Shown here: piece after piece, positions 50,661 to 58,133 of the stretch
Position numbering within the stretch: position 1 is the first letter of the stretch
Layout: each line of letters begins with the position of its first letter
Assembly: GCF_004011505.1 (NCBI RefSeq)
Contig: NZ_SAUN01000001.1
Location: 7,777,501-7,841,500, forward strand
DNA length: 64,000 nucleotides
From: Nonomuraea polychroma
GTDB taxonomy: Bacteria > Actinomycetota > Actinomycetes > Streptosporangiales > Streptosporangiaceae
Direction: 5' to 3'
Made by a program: the position numbers and the translations under genes
The notes under the pieces: generated by a model
The model's database searches: none
Seen by the model: only the letters and a program-made list of their open reading frames with translations
Told to the model about the DNA's origin: nothing

Positions 50661-50990
50661 ATGCCCAAGTTCAAGACTGCCATCGCGGCGCTCTTTGCAG
50701 CCAGCACGGCCATGACCGGCGCTGCCGCGCTGACCACCTCCGCACCTGCCAACGCCACGCCGGGCAGTGACTTCGTCGCTGGCGGGCACGGAGGCTGGGG
50801 CTGGGGCAACGGCGGCTGGGGCGGCCACGGCAAGCACCGCCACAAGAACAAGCAGAAGGTCCGCATCTGGATCCACAACAACAACCACCAGACGCAGAAC
50901 CAGGCCGAAAGGCAGGACCAGGACCAGGACCAGGACCAGGACCAGAAGGCCAAGAACAAGCTGCTCCAGCTGTACCCACCGACGCCGTGA
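50661..50990 (+). CDS. Small secreted Gln/Asn/Asp-rich protein C
   Basis: A 109-residue paralogue. It has signal peptide MPKFKTAIAALFAASTAMTG with probable cleavage after APANA, a Gly/Trp/His run (GGHGGWGWGNGGWGGHGKH), the strand KQKVRIWIHNNNHQTQNQ, a QDQDQDQDQDQ tract and a short Lys/Leu/Pro end. It lacks the Cys pair of A and B. The strand is nearly identical to that of D. Function unknown. Confidence 0.75.
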   Translation: MPKFKTAIAALFAASTAMTGAAALTTSAPANATPGSDFVAGGHGGWGWGNGGWGGHGKHRHKNKQKVRIWIHNNNHQTQNQAERQDQDQDQDQDQKAKNKLLQLYPPTP

Positions 50991-51103
50991 CTTCTAAGGG
51001 AACCCTGACGGGACTCCCCTAGCAAGTAGCGCCCGGCATGAGCGGCGTTGAACGGTCGAGTGGCGATCAGGCGACATCATCCCGGTCGTCGCGAGCGGCA
51101 CCA

Positions 51104-51174
51104 GAGTGCCTGTGTCCCGCAGCGGCATCATCCGCTTCACCGAAGCGATGAGCCGAGGCGGAACCCAGGCACTC
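51104..51174 (+). other. Conserved inverted-repeat element after gene C
   Basis: A 71-nt element with perfect 9-bp ends GAGTGCCTG (51104-51112) and CAGGCACTC (51166-51174). Inside are the small hairpin GCTTCACCGAAGC and the core GCGATGAGCCGAGGCGGAA. It is the best-formed copy. Confidence 0.65.
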
Positions 51175-51240
51175 CGCTACGCCGGCGCCCGCTGAGAGAC
51201 GCTCGAGCAAGCTTCTCCATAGGATCCATATCACCCAATA

Positions 51241-51271
51241 TGCGCTCTCGACACTTTGTGCCGAGGGCGCA
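51241..51271 (+). terminator. Terminator after gene C
   Basis: A 12-position stem (TGCGCTCTCGAC/GCCGAGGGCGCA, one G-U and one mismatch), followed by TTTATTTGT: a good intrinsic terminator, related in sequence to the one after gene A. Confidence 0.8.
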
Positions 51272-51452
51272 TTTATTTGTGTACAGGACCGCTTCAGCGC
51301 ACCGCGCAGCGACACGAACCAGCCGTCCAAGCCCGCAACGCCCAAAAAAGGCGATGAGAGCGTTTAAGTAGGGCAAACTATCACGAAGCCCGTTTAGCCC
51401 AAATCACCCCGGGAAACAAATTGGACAGATGGCACATTAGCCGTCATCCACG

Positions 51453-51480
51453 ATATTTTCCAACGTAGTCCGGAAAATAT
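51453..51480 (+). promoter_or_regulatory. Palindrome D of the four-gene family
   Basis: Perfect 9-bp arms ATATTTTCC and GGAAAATAT with a 10-base spacer, ending 36 bases before the start of gene D. The arms are identical to those of copy C while the spacer differs, which argues for selection on the arms. Confidence 0.75.
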
Positions 51481-51516
51481 TAAGAACAGGGGCAACAGAA
51501 CCTTTGGGGGGAAACA

Positions 51517-51816
51517 ATGCCCAAGTTCAAGAGCATCTCAGCTCTCGCCGTCATCACCGCCGTGTCCGGCGCCGTTGCCGCGCTGGCGGGTTCCTCGACC
51601 GCCAATGCCGCCACGGGATCCGCGGTCACCTCGGTAGCCAACGGCTTCGTGGCTGGCCACGGCTGGGGCGACCACAACCGCCACCGCAACAAGCAGAAGG
51701 TCCGCATCTGGATCCACAACAACAACCAGCAGCACCAGAAGCAGTTCAACAAGCAGGACCAAGACCAGGACCAGTTCCAGAAGCAGTTCCCGTTCAACGT
51801 CCTCGAGGACGAGTAA
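51517..51816 (+). CDS. Small secreted Gln/Asn/Asp-rich protein D
   Basis: A 99-residue paralogue and the shortest copy. It has signal MPKFKSISALAVITAVSGAV with probable cleavage after TANA, a reduced His/Gly/Trp part (GHGWGDHNRHRN), the strand KQKVRIWIHNNNQQHQKQ, then QDQDQDQF and an end FPFNVLEDE that resembles the end of A (FPWSVLKDEEDDD). No cysteines. Function unknown. Confidence 0.75.
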   Translation: MPKFKSISALAVITAVSGAVAALAGSSTANAATGSAVTSVANGFVAGHGWGDHNRHRNKQKVRIWIHNNNQQHQKQFNKQDQDQDQFQKQFPFNVLEDE

Positions 51817-51908
51817 CAGAACTGATTCCGCAAGGCTCCGCAGCAGCATGCTGAGCGGCCGAAGGGCGGGTCACGTCACCGAATCCCGATCGGCGTGAAC
51901 CGCAGCCG

Positions 51909-51974
51909 AGGTGCCTGCGCCGGCAGAAAGATCGCGCTCCGGCGGGACGATGCCGAAACGGAACACAGGCACCT
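51909..51974 (+). other. Conserved inverted-repeat element after gene D
   Basis: A 66-nt element with 9-bp ends AGGTGCCTG and CAGGCACCT. Compared with copy C the outer pair co-varies (G-C to A-T), which supports a paired RNA structure. Confidence 0.6.
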
Positions 51975-51985
51975 TGACCTCACCA

Positions 51986-52019
51986 GGCGCCCGGCCAGTC
52001 GTGCACCTGGCCAGGCGCC
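51986..52019 (+). terminator. Hairpin after gene D
   Basis: A 13-position stem GGCGCCCGGCCAG/CTGGCCAGGCGCC with one mismatch and an 8-base loop. No T-run follows, so terminator function is only probable. Confidence 0.5.
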
Positions 52020-52087
52020 GTCCTAACTAAACAGCTGAGGTTATGCGCTGTGGGCGCCGAGGCGATCTCGTGATGAGATCCAGGTCA

Positions 52088-52140
52088 ATCAGGGCGGGTG
52101 GTTCTCGATGTCAACGACACCGAGAACCACCCGCCCTGAT
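52088..52140. terminator. Bidirectional terminator with 20-bp perfect stem
   Basis: Arms 52088-52107 and 52121-52140 are fully complementary around a 13-base loop. It lies between gene D (plus) and the gene ending at 52148 (minus), whose stop is seven bases away. Confidence 0.85.
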
Positions 52141-52147
52141 AGTTGCC

Positions 52148-52720
52148 TCACGGACGGACAACCGCCCATTGGGTGCAATTGTTCAGGAGGCCGCTGGTCG
52201 GGAACAGCACCGGCACCTCAGGAGCCGCTGGGCCAATTCCTTTGGCCTGGACATCGCAACGCGTCTCGAAGGTGCCGCTGGCGGTCCGCGCCCTGATCAC
52301 CAGCTGGACATCCCCGCTACCATCGAGGCTCCCGTGATCACCCGCGACGGAGACGTTGAACACGTAGCCGCCCTGGCTTCCTGGCACTCGCCGGAGGCTT
52401 TGCCATCGCTGCCCGGCAGGCAGGCGAGGATCGTAGACCCACGCGACACCGCGGTCGGACGTGACCGCGAACAGTTGGCCTTCATACGAGCCCGTGGTAC
52501 CGCCGCTGAGCGCCACGAACGCCGAGTCGAGCCATGGCCCGCTCTCCCGATAGACCTGCTGGTGGACAGCGTCCCCCTTCGAGCCGGTGGCTGCGTGGGC
52601 GGACGTCGTCGCACCTGAGAGTCCCACGGCCCCGCAGGCCATCGTCGTCGCGACCGCCCACGTCAGCAGACGGCCGGTGGCGCCCGCGCGTGAGGCCGCG
52701 CTGCTCATACGAGAAACCAA
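52148..52720 (-). CDS. Secreted protein of unknown function
   Basis: A 190-residue exported protein. The signal peptide contains LLTWAVATTMACGAVGLSG with probable cleavage after TSAHA. The mature part has YRESGPWLDSAFVALSGG, VAWVYDPRLPAGQRWQSLRR, a beta-rich centre and two cysteines (TRCDVQ and NNCTQW) that could form a disulfide. TTG 52720 is chosen because GGAGGG lies seven bases upstream; ATG 52708 is an alternative. No family recognised. Confidence 0.7.
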   Translation of the reverse strand: MVSRMSSAASRAGATGRLLTWAVATTMACGAVGLSGATTSAHAATGSKGDAVHQQVYRESGPWLDSAFVALSGGTTGSYEGQLFAVTSDRGVAWVYDPRLPAGQRWQSLRRVPGSQGGYVFNVSVAGDHGSLDGSGDVQLVIRARTASGTFETRCDVQAKGIGPAAPEVPVLFPTSGLLNNCTQWAVVRP

Positions 52721-53202
52721 TTGATTTCCCTCCATTGCGAGAAATGGTTTTTCGGGACACCGCGTTGCCCTGCGATGCATTGCGAAGATACCCGACCGCA
52801 TAAACGCGAACGCATGGACAAACATGCAATGATGGCAAAAGAAGCGGAATGGCGATACAAAAGATGTCCGAGCAACACCCACCTTTTCCGCTTTGGCCAC
52901 CCAACTTGCCCCACGTATCGACACACGGGCTAATATCTCACTATTAGTACGACAACCGCCCCTCGGAGCGCATCACGCGGCGCGGCACAGGCATCACGGC
53001 GCACGATCGATGGGCCGAGCAGGCCATCCGTGTCACGATGAATCGTCAACATTCGGAGAACGATCAGTGAGCATTCGGTAAGGACCAACCGGCGAAACGC
53101 ACATCTACCGTCTGGCCGCATATAACCGTCTCGTAGTGAACATGCCGCTGACATTCCCGGCGAAATGTTCGAACAGTCAACGAAGCGTTATGGTGGGCCG
53201 AA
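52721..53202. other. AT-rich intergenic region between divergent genes
   Basis: About 480 bases. CTAATA and TATTAG form a 6-bp inverted repeat around 6 bases (52930-52947), a possible operator. TTCGAACA near 53168 is another short palindrome-like site before the plus-strand gene. Short frames here lack ribosome-binding sites. Confidence 0.5.
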
Positions 53203-53553
53203 ATGGCACGGGAGATCACGAGATCTGTTTTGCTCGCGGCGTTGCTCGGGGGCGGAATCGCATGGGCAACCATCGGATCGGCGACCGCCGCGTACGGCAA
53301 GCCGTACCCGCCGTATCCGCCGCACGAGCAGGCGACACAGTTCCAGGACGCCAAGCAGAAGGCGAAGCGGCGCCAGGCAGGGCACCAGAGAAGCAACTCA
53401 ACGGTTGACGTCCGCGTCAACGATCGCCCCTACGTTCACGGACACGAGCCGACCGGGGAGGCCGCGACCGTCACCGGTGCGGGCGCGCTGTTCGCCGGAG
53501 CCGCCGGCGCGGCGATCGCCAGGCGGCGTCGCGAAACTGCCGGTGCGAAGTAG
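53203..53553 (+). CDS. Small surface protein with C-terminal anchor
   Basis: A 116-residue protein with a signal peptide (SVLLAALLGGGIAWATIGSATA), Pro/Tyr-rich YGKPYPPYPPHE, a basic Lys/Gln middle, and a C-terminal hydrophobic helix (VTGAGALFAGAAGAAIA) followed by RRRRETAGAK. The layout is that of a wall- or membrane-anchored surface protein, though no LPxTG is present. It lies 14 bases before the DUF4012 gene, so it is probably co-transcribed with it. Confidence 0.65.
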   Translation: MAREITRSVLLAALLGGGIAWATIGSATAAYGKPYPPYPPHEQATQFQDAKQKAKRRQAGHQRSNSTVDVRVNDRPYVHGHEPTGEAATVTGAGALFAGAAGAAIARRRRETAGAK

Positions 53554-53567
53554 GAGCTGATCGACAA

Positions 53568-55367
53568 GTGACAAGCAGGAAGCGTCGGCTCGTCGTCATG
53601 GGGCTGCTCTGCCCTGCGGCAGGCCTCACGCTGGCCGCGGGTTGGACTGCGTACCTCGGCTTGAGCGTGCGGAGTCACCTGGAGGCGGCCGAGGACGCAC
53701 TGGAGCGGCTGCGCGCGAGCGACCGGTCAGGGGCAGCCGCCGCGCTCGCTGACGCGCAGCGCCATGCCGAAGAAGCGCGCCGGATCACCAGCGGCGAGGA
53801 ATGGTCGTTGATCGGCCGCATCCCACCGATGGAAGAGGGTGCGGCGACCGTCCGCGGGCTCGCCGTCGCCGCCGCTGATCTGACCGGCGTGCTGACGGAC
53901 GTCCACGGCGTCGTGACGAAGCTGATCTCGGTGAAGGGGCTCTCCCTCGACAACGTGGAAACGCTCCCGGCCAGCCTGGAAACGGCAACGCCGGTGCTGC
54001 GCGACGCCGCCGGCCGGATCGAGCGGATCCGGTCCGGCCTCGCCGCCACCCCGGCCGACAGCGGCCTGGACGCGCTGAACCAGGCCCGTGCCACGGCGCT
54101 GAGCGAACTGGACAAGCTACGGGGCTGGCTGGAGGTGGCCAACGACCCCGTGGTGCGCGACACCGCCGCCATGCTGCCAGAGATGCTGGGCTATAACGGG
54201 CCGCGCCGCTACTTCCTGGCGTTCCAGACCAATGCCGAGGCACGCGGTACCGGAGGGCTGGTCGGCGCGTTCGGCATCCTGAAAGCCGACCGTGGCCACC
54301 TCAACATCGAGCGGCTCTCTCCCAACAACGGCCTGGAGTCGGGTTCCGTCCAGGTCACCCACCATGGCCGTGCCTTCCATGAGCGTTACGGCCCGAGTCC
54401 GACCGGCCTGCTGGCCAATTCCAATCTCTCCCCGCATTTCCCGTACGCCGCGAAGACGTGGGCGGCTCTGTGGAAACGTCAGACCGGTGAACAGCTGGAC
54501 GGCGCGATCGCGACCGACCCGGTCGCCCTCTCCTATCTGCTGAAGGTGATCGGACCCGTCACACTGGCCAACGGTGAGAAAGTGACCGCGGAGAACGTGG
54601 TGGACCTCACCGAACGGGAAGCATATGCGCGGTACGCGGATGCCCGCGAGCGCAAGAAATATCTCATCACGATCGCCAGTGCCGTCAGCAAGGCGATCAC
54701 CAGTGCCCACCCGGACCCCCTGGCCCTGGTCTCCGCTCTGTCACAGATGGTGGAGGAGAGGAGAATCCAGATCTGGAGCCACAAGGGCTATGAACAGCGC
54801 CGCTTGGCGGCGACCCCGCTCGGCGGCGTACTCCCCCGGAGACCAGGGCCGTTCGCCGGGCTCATGATCATCAATTCGGCCGGCACCAAGCTCGACTACT
54901 ACCTGGACCGCTCGCTCGACTACGCGCTGGGCCCATGCCGTGCTGACGGGATGCGTACCACCAAGGTTCGGATCCAGCTCACCAACAACGTGCCGCCGCA
55001 GCCCTTGCCCACATACGTCTCCGCCCGGCTCGACCTCCCCGCGGAGCGCCGCGCCGCCAAACCCAACGGGTCCAACCTGCTGTGGGTGTCGTTCTACACC
55101 GGGGTCGGGGCCAAGGTCGAGGCCATGCGGGTCGACGGCAAGCCGGCTCGAATCGTCAGGCAGACCGAGCGATCCCACCCTGTCTACAACAACCTGCTGG
55201 AGTTCGCTCCCAGGCAGTCGAGGACGATTGAGTTCGACCTGCTCGAACCCTACTCGGCGGCGTCACCGGAGGTTCCCGTGCAACCGCTGGTCCGTCCCCA
55301 GCACACCCACATCAGCGACGACCGCACGGGCTGCCCAGTGCAGCCGTCCAACCCCGACGTGCAATAG
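53568..55367 (+). CDS. DUF4012 domain-containing membrane protein
   Basis: A 599-residue protein with an N-terminal membrane helix (LVVMGLLCPAAGLTLAAGW) and a helical region with Ala/Glu-rich pattern. The DUF4012 domain follows (PEMLGYNGPRRYFLAFQTNAEARGTGG, FPYAAKTWAALWKRQTGEQLDG, ATDPVALSYLLKVIGPV). The family occurs in actinobacterial cell-surface polysaccharide clusters; biochemical role unknown. GTG 53568 follows TAGGAG at a rather long distance. Confidence 0.88.
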   Translation: MTSRKRRLVVMGLLCPAAGLTLAAGWTAYLGLSVRSHLEAAEDALERLRASDRSGAAAALADAQRHAEEARRITSGEEWSLIGRIPPMEEGAATVRGLAVAAADLTGVLTDVHGVVTKLISVKGLSLDNVETLPASLETATPVLRDAAGRIERIRSGLAATPADSGLDALNQARATALSELDKLRGWLEVANDPVVRDTAAMLPEMLGYNGPRRYFLAFQTNAEARGTGGLVGAFGILKADRGHLNIERLSPNNGLESGSVQVTHHGRAFHERYGPSPTGLLANSNLSPHFPYAAKTWAALWKRQTGEQLDGAIATDPVALSYLLKVIGPVTLANGEKVTAENVVDLTEREAYARYADARERKKYLITIASAVSKAITSAHPDPLALVSALSQMVEERRIQIWSHKGYEQRRLAATPLGGVLPRRPGPFAGLMIINSAGTKLDYYLDRSLDYALGPCRADGMRTTKVRIQLTNNVPPQPLPTYVSARLDLPAERRAAKPNGSNLLWVSFYTGVGAKVEAMRVDGKPARIVRQTERSHPVYNNLLEFAPRQSRTIEFDLLEPYSAASPEVPVQPLVRPQHTHISDDRTGCPVQPSNPDVQ

Positions 55368-55408
55368 GAAGCAAGACCGGCCGTGTCGAGAGCGCTGCCG
55401 TTCTTGCC

Positions 55409-55455
55409 GCAAGAAACGGCTGGGCCGAGTTGCTTTCGGCCCAGCCGTTTCTTGC
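55409..55455 (+). terminator. Terminator after the DUF4012 gene
   Basis: A perfect 20-bp stem (arms 55409-55428 and 55436-55455) with a 7-base loop, 42 bases after the stop codon. Confidence 0.88.
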
Positions 55456-55723
55456 GTCCGACGCGGGGCCGTGCATGCGGATGATCCAGCGCACGGGAGC
55501 GAGAGCCGCGCCGTCTCGGCGGCGATTTACGGAGCTGCGCTTCCCGTGCCACGAGGCCGACCGTGGGCACCAGCTCGGGAAGAAAGCCGAAGCGGCGGGC
55601 AGGTGTCGCGGCACGGTGGACCGGTCGCAGCGGCTGCCGTTCTGGCGTCAACTCGGCCATGGCGAAGGCCCGCCGTACATGAGATGGTGCCGTGCGGCGG
55701 GCCTGTGTCCTTGTCGAGGAGAT
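55456..55723. other. Intergenic region between convergent operons
   Basis: About 270 bases. Frames on both strands here are Arg-rich and without start signals. Apart from the hairpin at 55666-55704 I see nothing recognisable. Confidence 0.5.
55666..55704 (-). terminator. Terminator of the polysaccharide operon
   Basis: A 10-bp perfect stem AGGCCCGCCG/CGGCGGGCCT, 20 bases after the stop codon of the BY-kinase-like gene on the minus strand. The loop is long (19 bases). Confidence 0.65.
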
Positions 55724-57115
55724 TCAGCCGGACACCGGCACCATGGCCTCTCGCTTGGTCTGGGACTCTGCCCCATGACCGTAGCCGTCGTCGCAGCGAC
55801 GCGCTCTTGCCGGCACGGCGTTCAGGACAGTCCCAACCATGCGGGCGCCAACCGATGACAGCAGTTCCTTGGCGTGAAGGACGTGCTCGTGCCGGGTCTT
55901 GCCGTACCGCACGACGAGGATCGCGCCGTCGCATGCCGCTGCGAGCGTCGCCGCGTCGGTGCCGGCCGGCAGCGGCGGCGTGTCAATGATCACCATGTCG
56001 AAGCTCTTGGCGAGTTCCTCGAGCACGTGCCCCATGCGACGCGAACCAAGTAGCTCGCTGGGGTTAGGCGGGATCTGGCCACTTGGCAGTACGTGCAGGC
56101 CGAGGTCCACACGCCGATGTATCGCTTCACCCAGTCCTACCTTGCCGAGGAGCACATCCGTCAGGCCTACCATGTCCTCGATGCCAAAGTAATCCTGCAT
56201 TCGCGGACGGCGGAGGTTGCCGTCGATCACAATCACCCGCCGTCCCGCCTGCGCGAGGGTGATCGCAAGATTGGCCGCGGTCGAGGATTTTCCCTCGTGC
56301 GGGAGACAACTCGTGATCACAAGCGACTTGCGTTGCCGGTCGATATCGATGAACCGCAGATTCGCGCTCAGCGAGCGATACGCCTCGGACCTCGGCGAAC
56401 TCGCCCCATCACCGGCTATCAGGGGGCGACGGCGGGCAGCCTTCTCGTACCCGATCAGTCCCAGCGTGTAGCTTTGAGACAACCGCTGGAGCATCTCGGA
56501 GCTCTTGACAGTGGTGTCCAGACGGTCACGGAGGAAAATCGATCCGACGCCGACGAACAGCGCGATCAGCGCACCGTACGCGACGTTCACCAGTGGCCTG
56601 GGGCTGACCGGTGCGCTGGGCACTGTCGGCTGATCAACCACCATCACCGTAACGCCGGAGGGCTTTTTGGGGTTCAGCCGCTCCATTTCGTCCACCATCT
56701 TGGCGAACTCGACGCCCAGGGCACCCGCGAGCTGCTTCGCGCGGACCGGATCAGCGTTGCTGACGGTCGCCTGCAGGAGCAGGGTGTCCGGTATGGCTTG
56801 CGCCGCAATGTTCTGCTGAACGGCTGAGATCTCCGCCTCGGTGTCCACGATCCGGCTGATCAGGCGTCGGCTGGAGAGCAGGTTGGCATAGGACTTCACC
56901 TGCTGCAGCGACACTGGCGTGACCACATCGAGCTTGTTGACCTTAGTGGTCTTGGCCATCATGGTGATCGCCGCCGCGTATTTCGGCGGCGTATTCGCAG
57001 TGACCAGGACCGCTGCTGCGACTCCGATGATCAGCGAGATGAGGATGAGCAACCAGTTACGAAACAAGAGCCTCAGGAAATACGCCAGATCCACTGGATC
57101 AACCTCGCCTTTCAC
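55724..57115 (-). CDS. Wzz/BY-kinase-like polysaccharide co-polymerase
   Basis: A 463-residue protein combining a Wzz chain-length domain and a tyrosine-kinase-like ATPase. Membrane helices are LLILISLIIGVAAAVLVTA near the start and VNVAYGALIALFVGVGSIFL near residue 180. The kinase has Walker A SCLPHEGKSSTAANLA, a Walker A-prime-like VIVIDGNLRRPRMQ and Walker B VIIDTPP. The second Asp of the usual DxD in Walker A-prime is Asn, and the C-terminus has a single Tyr instead of a Tyr cluster, so autophosphorylation is doubtful. It overlaps the upstream gene by 17 bases. Confidence 0.85.
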   Translation of the reverse strand: MKGEVDPVDLAYFLRLLFRNWLLILISLIIGVAAAVLVTANTPPKYAAAITMMAKTTKVNKLDVVTPVSLQQVKSYANLLSSRRLISRIVDTEAEISAVQQNIAAQAIPDTLLLQATVSNADPVRAKQLAGALGVEFAKMVDEMERLNPKKPSGVTVMVVDQPTVPSAPVSPRPLVNVAYGALIALFVGVGSIFLRDRLDTTVKSSEMLQRLSQSYTLGLIGYEKAARRRPLIAGDGASSPRSEAYRSLSANLRFIDIDRQRKSLVITSCLPHEGKSSTAANLAITLAQAGRRVIVIDGNLRRPRMQDYFGIEDMVGLTDVLLGKVGLGEAIHRRVDLGLHVLPSGQIPPNPSELLGSRRMGHVLEELAKSFDMVIIDTPPLPAGTDAATLAAACDGAILVVRYGKTRHEHVLHAKELLSSVGARMVGTVLNAVPARARRCDDGYGHGAESQTKREAMVPVSG

Positions 57116-58133
57116 GGTTTGCGCGCATGGGCTGTGCTGCCGGCGCGTACACGCTCACGCCCTGGAGCAAATTGATGAGGAGGATGGCCGCTCCAGCCGC
57201 GATCATCGCCGTGACCGGCGGCGACAGCCACGTCAGCGCCATCGCCAGGCAGCAGGCGCCGGGCACGGCCGCCGTCAGGCCGAGCACCACGGCGACCGCT
57301 CTCGTGCGGAGACCCATCCGTCGCAGCCGGTGGGACACGTGGTCGGTGCCGCCCAGCAGAGGAGAGCGCCCCACCCGCAGCCGCGAGAAGAACACGACGC
57401 CTGTGTCGACGGTCGCCACGAAGGTCGGGAGGAGGAGCCCGGCGACCATGGTGTCCGGGTCTTTCCCCGACACCAGCAGGACGGAGGACCCGGCAAGCAC
57501 GAATCCGATGAACAGAGATCCGGAGTCGCCCATGAATATCTTCGCGGGCGCCCAGTTGTGCGGCAGGAAGCCGAGGCTGGCGCCGGCGAGTGCGAGCAGC
57601 AGGACCGCCAGCGACGGCTCGCCGGATACGAAAGCCGTGACCGCGAGGAAGGCCGCGGTGACGGTGGCGACGGCTCCCAGCGCACCGTCCATGTTGTCCA
57701 GCAGGTTGAAGGAATTGGCGACCACGACGATCCACAGCACCGTGAGAACACCGTCCAGCCATCCGCCGAACAGGGTGATGTGGACTTCAGAGGAGACGAC
57801 TCCACTCGCCGCCACGGTCCCCGCGGTCAGTTTGGTGAAGGGCTGCAACGGCCTGACGTCGTCGATCAGGCCGACGAGGGCCATCACCCCAGCGGCCCAC
57901 AGCAAGGCGGTGATCCGCTGATCTGTGAAGCCGATCACAATGATCGTGGTGACGAGCGCGCCCAGCATTATCGCGATGCCACCGAGATAAGGAGTCGGCA
58001 GAGCGTGCGCTTTGTTCGCGCTGGGGTGATCGGTCAGGCCCCAGCGCAGCGCGCAGCGCTTCAGCGGCACGACGGCCACGACACTGATCAGGAACGCGGC
58101 CAGGCCTACGGACCAGGCCGTCGCGGCATTCAT
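57099..58133 (-). CDS. WecA/MraY-type polyprenyl-phosphate sugar-1-phosphate transferase
   Basis: A 344-residue integral membrane enzyme that starts glycan synthesis by moving a HexNAc-1-phosphate onto undecaprenyl (or related) phosphate. It shows LTDHPSANKAHALPTPYLGG, the catalytic Asp pair GLIDDVRPL, NSFNLLDNMDG, FMGDSGSLFIG and a His loop GGTDHVSHRL, with about ten membrane segments. ATG 58133 overlaps the upstream stop (ATGA); an open frame to 58466 lies inside the neighbouring gene. It probably primes the repeat unit of the polysaccharide made by this cluster. Confidence 0.92.
   Translation of the reverse strand: MNAATAWSVGLAAFLISVVAVVPLKRCALRWGLTDHPSANKAHALPTPYLGGIAIMLGALVTTIIVIGFTDQRITALLWAAGVMALVGLIDDVRPLQPFTKLTAGTVAASGVVSSEVHITLFGGWLDGVLTVLWIVVVANSFNLLDNMDGALGAVATVTAAFLAVTAFVSGEPSLAVLLLALAGASLGFLPHNWAPAKIFMGDSGSLFIGFVLAGSSVLLVSGKDPDTMVAGLLLPTFVATVDTGVVFFSRLRVGRSPLLGGTDHVSHRLRRMGLRTRAVAVVLGLTAAVPGACCLAMALTWLSPPVTAMIAAGAAILLINLLQGVSVYAPAAQPMRANRERRG

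Larger units (their letters stand above)
50991..51516 (+). promoter_or_regulatory. Intergenic region C-D
   Basis: About 525 bases containing the 3' element (51104-51174), the terminator (51241-51271), the promoter block GCAAACTATCACGAAGCCCG (51373-51395), palindrome D and the leader. No gene is seen. Confidence 0.7.
51817..52147 (+). other. Intergenic region after gene D
   Basis: About 330 bases with the third 3' element (51909-51974), an imperfect hairpin (51986-52019) and a very strong hairpin (52088-52140) shared with the convergent gene at 52148. No gene is seen. Confidence 0.65.

Noticed and set aside
49055..51974. Cyclic-di-AMP (ydaO) riboswitch identity for the conserved elements
   Set aside because: The core and stems do not match the actinobacterial consensus I remember, and the elements lie after the genes.
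53440..53460. Sortase signal in the small surface protein (EPTGE)
   Set aside because: It lacks the Leu-Pro-x-Thr-Gly order, and the spacing to the helix is only suggestive.
55456..55723. Broken transposase or small gene between convergent operons
   Set aside because: No motif, start signal or terminal repeats; only hairpins are convincing there.
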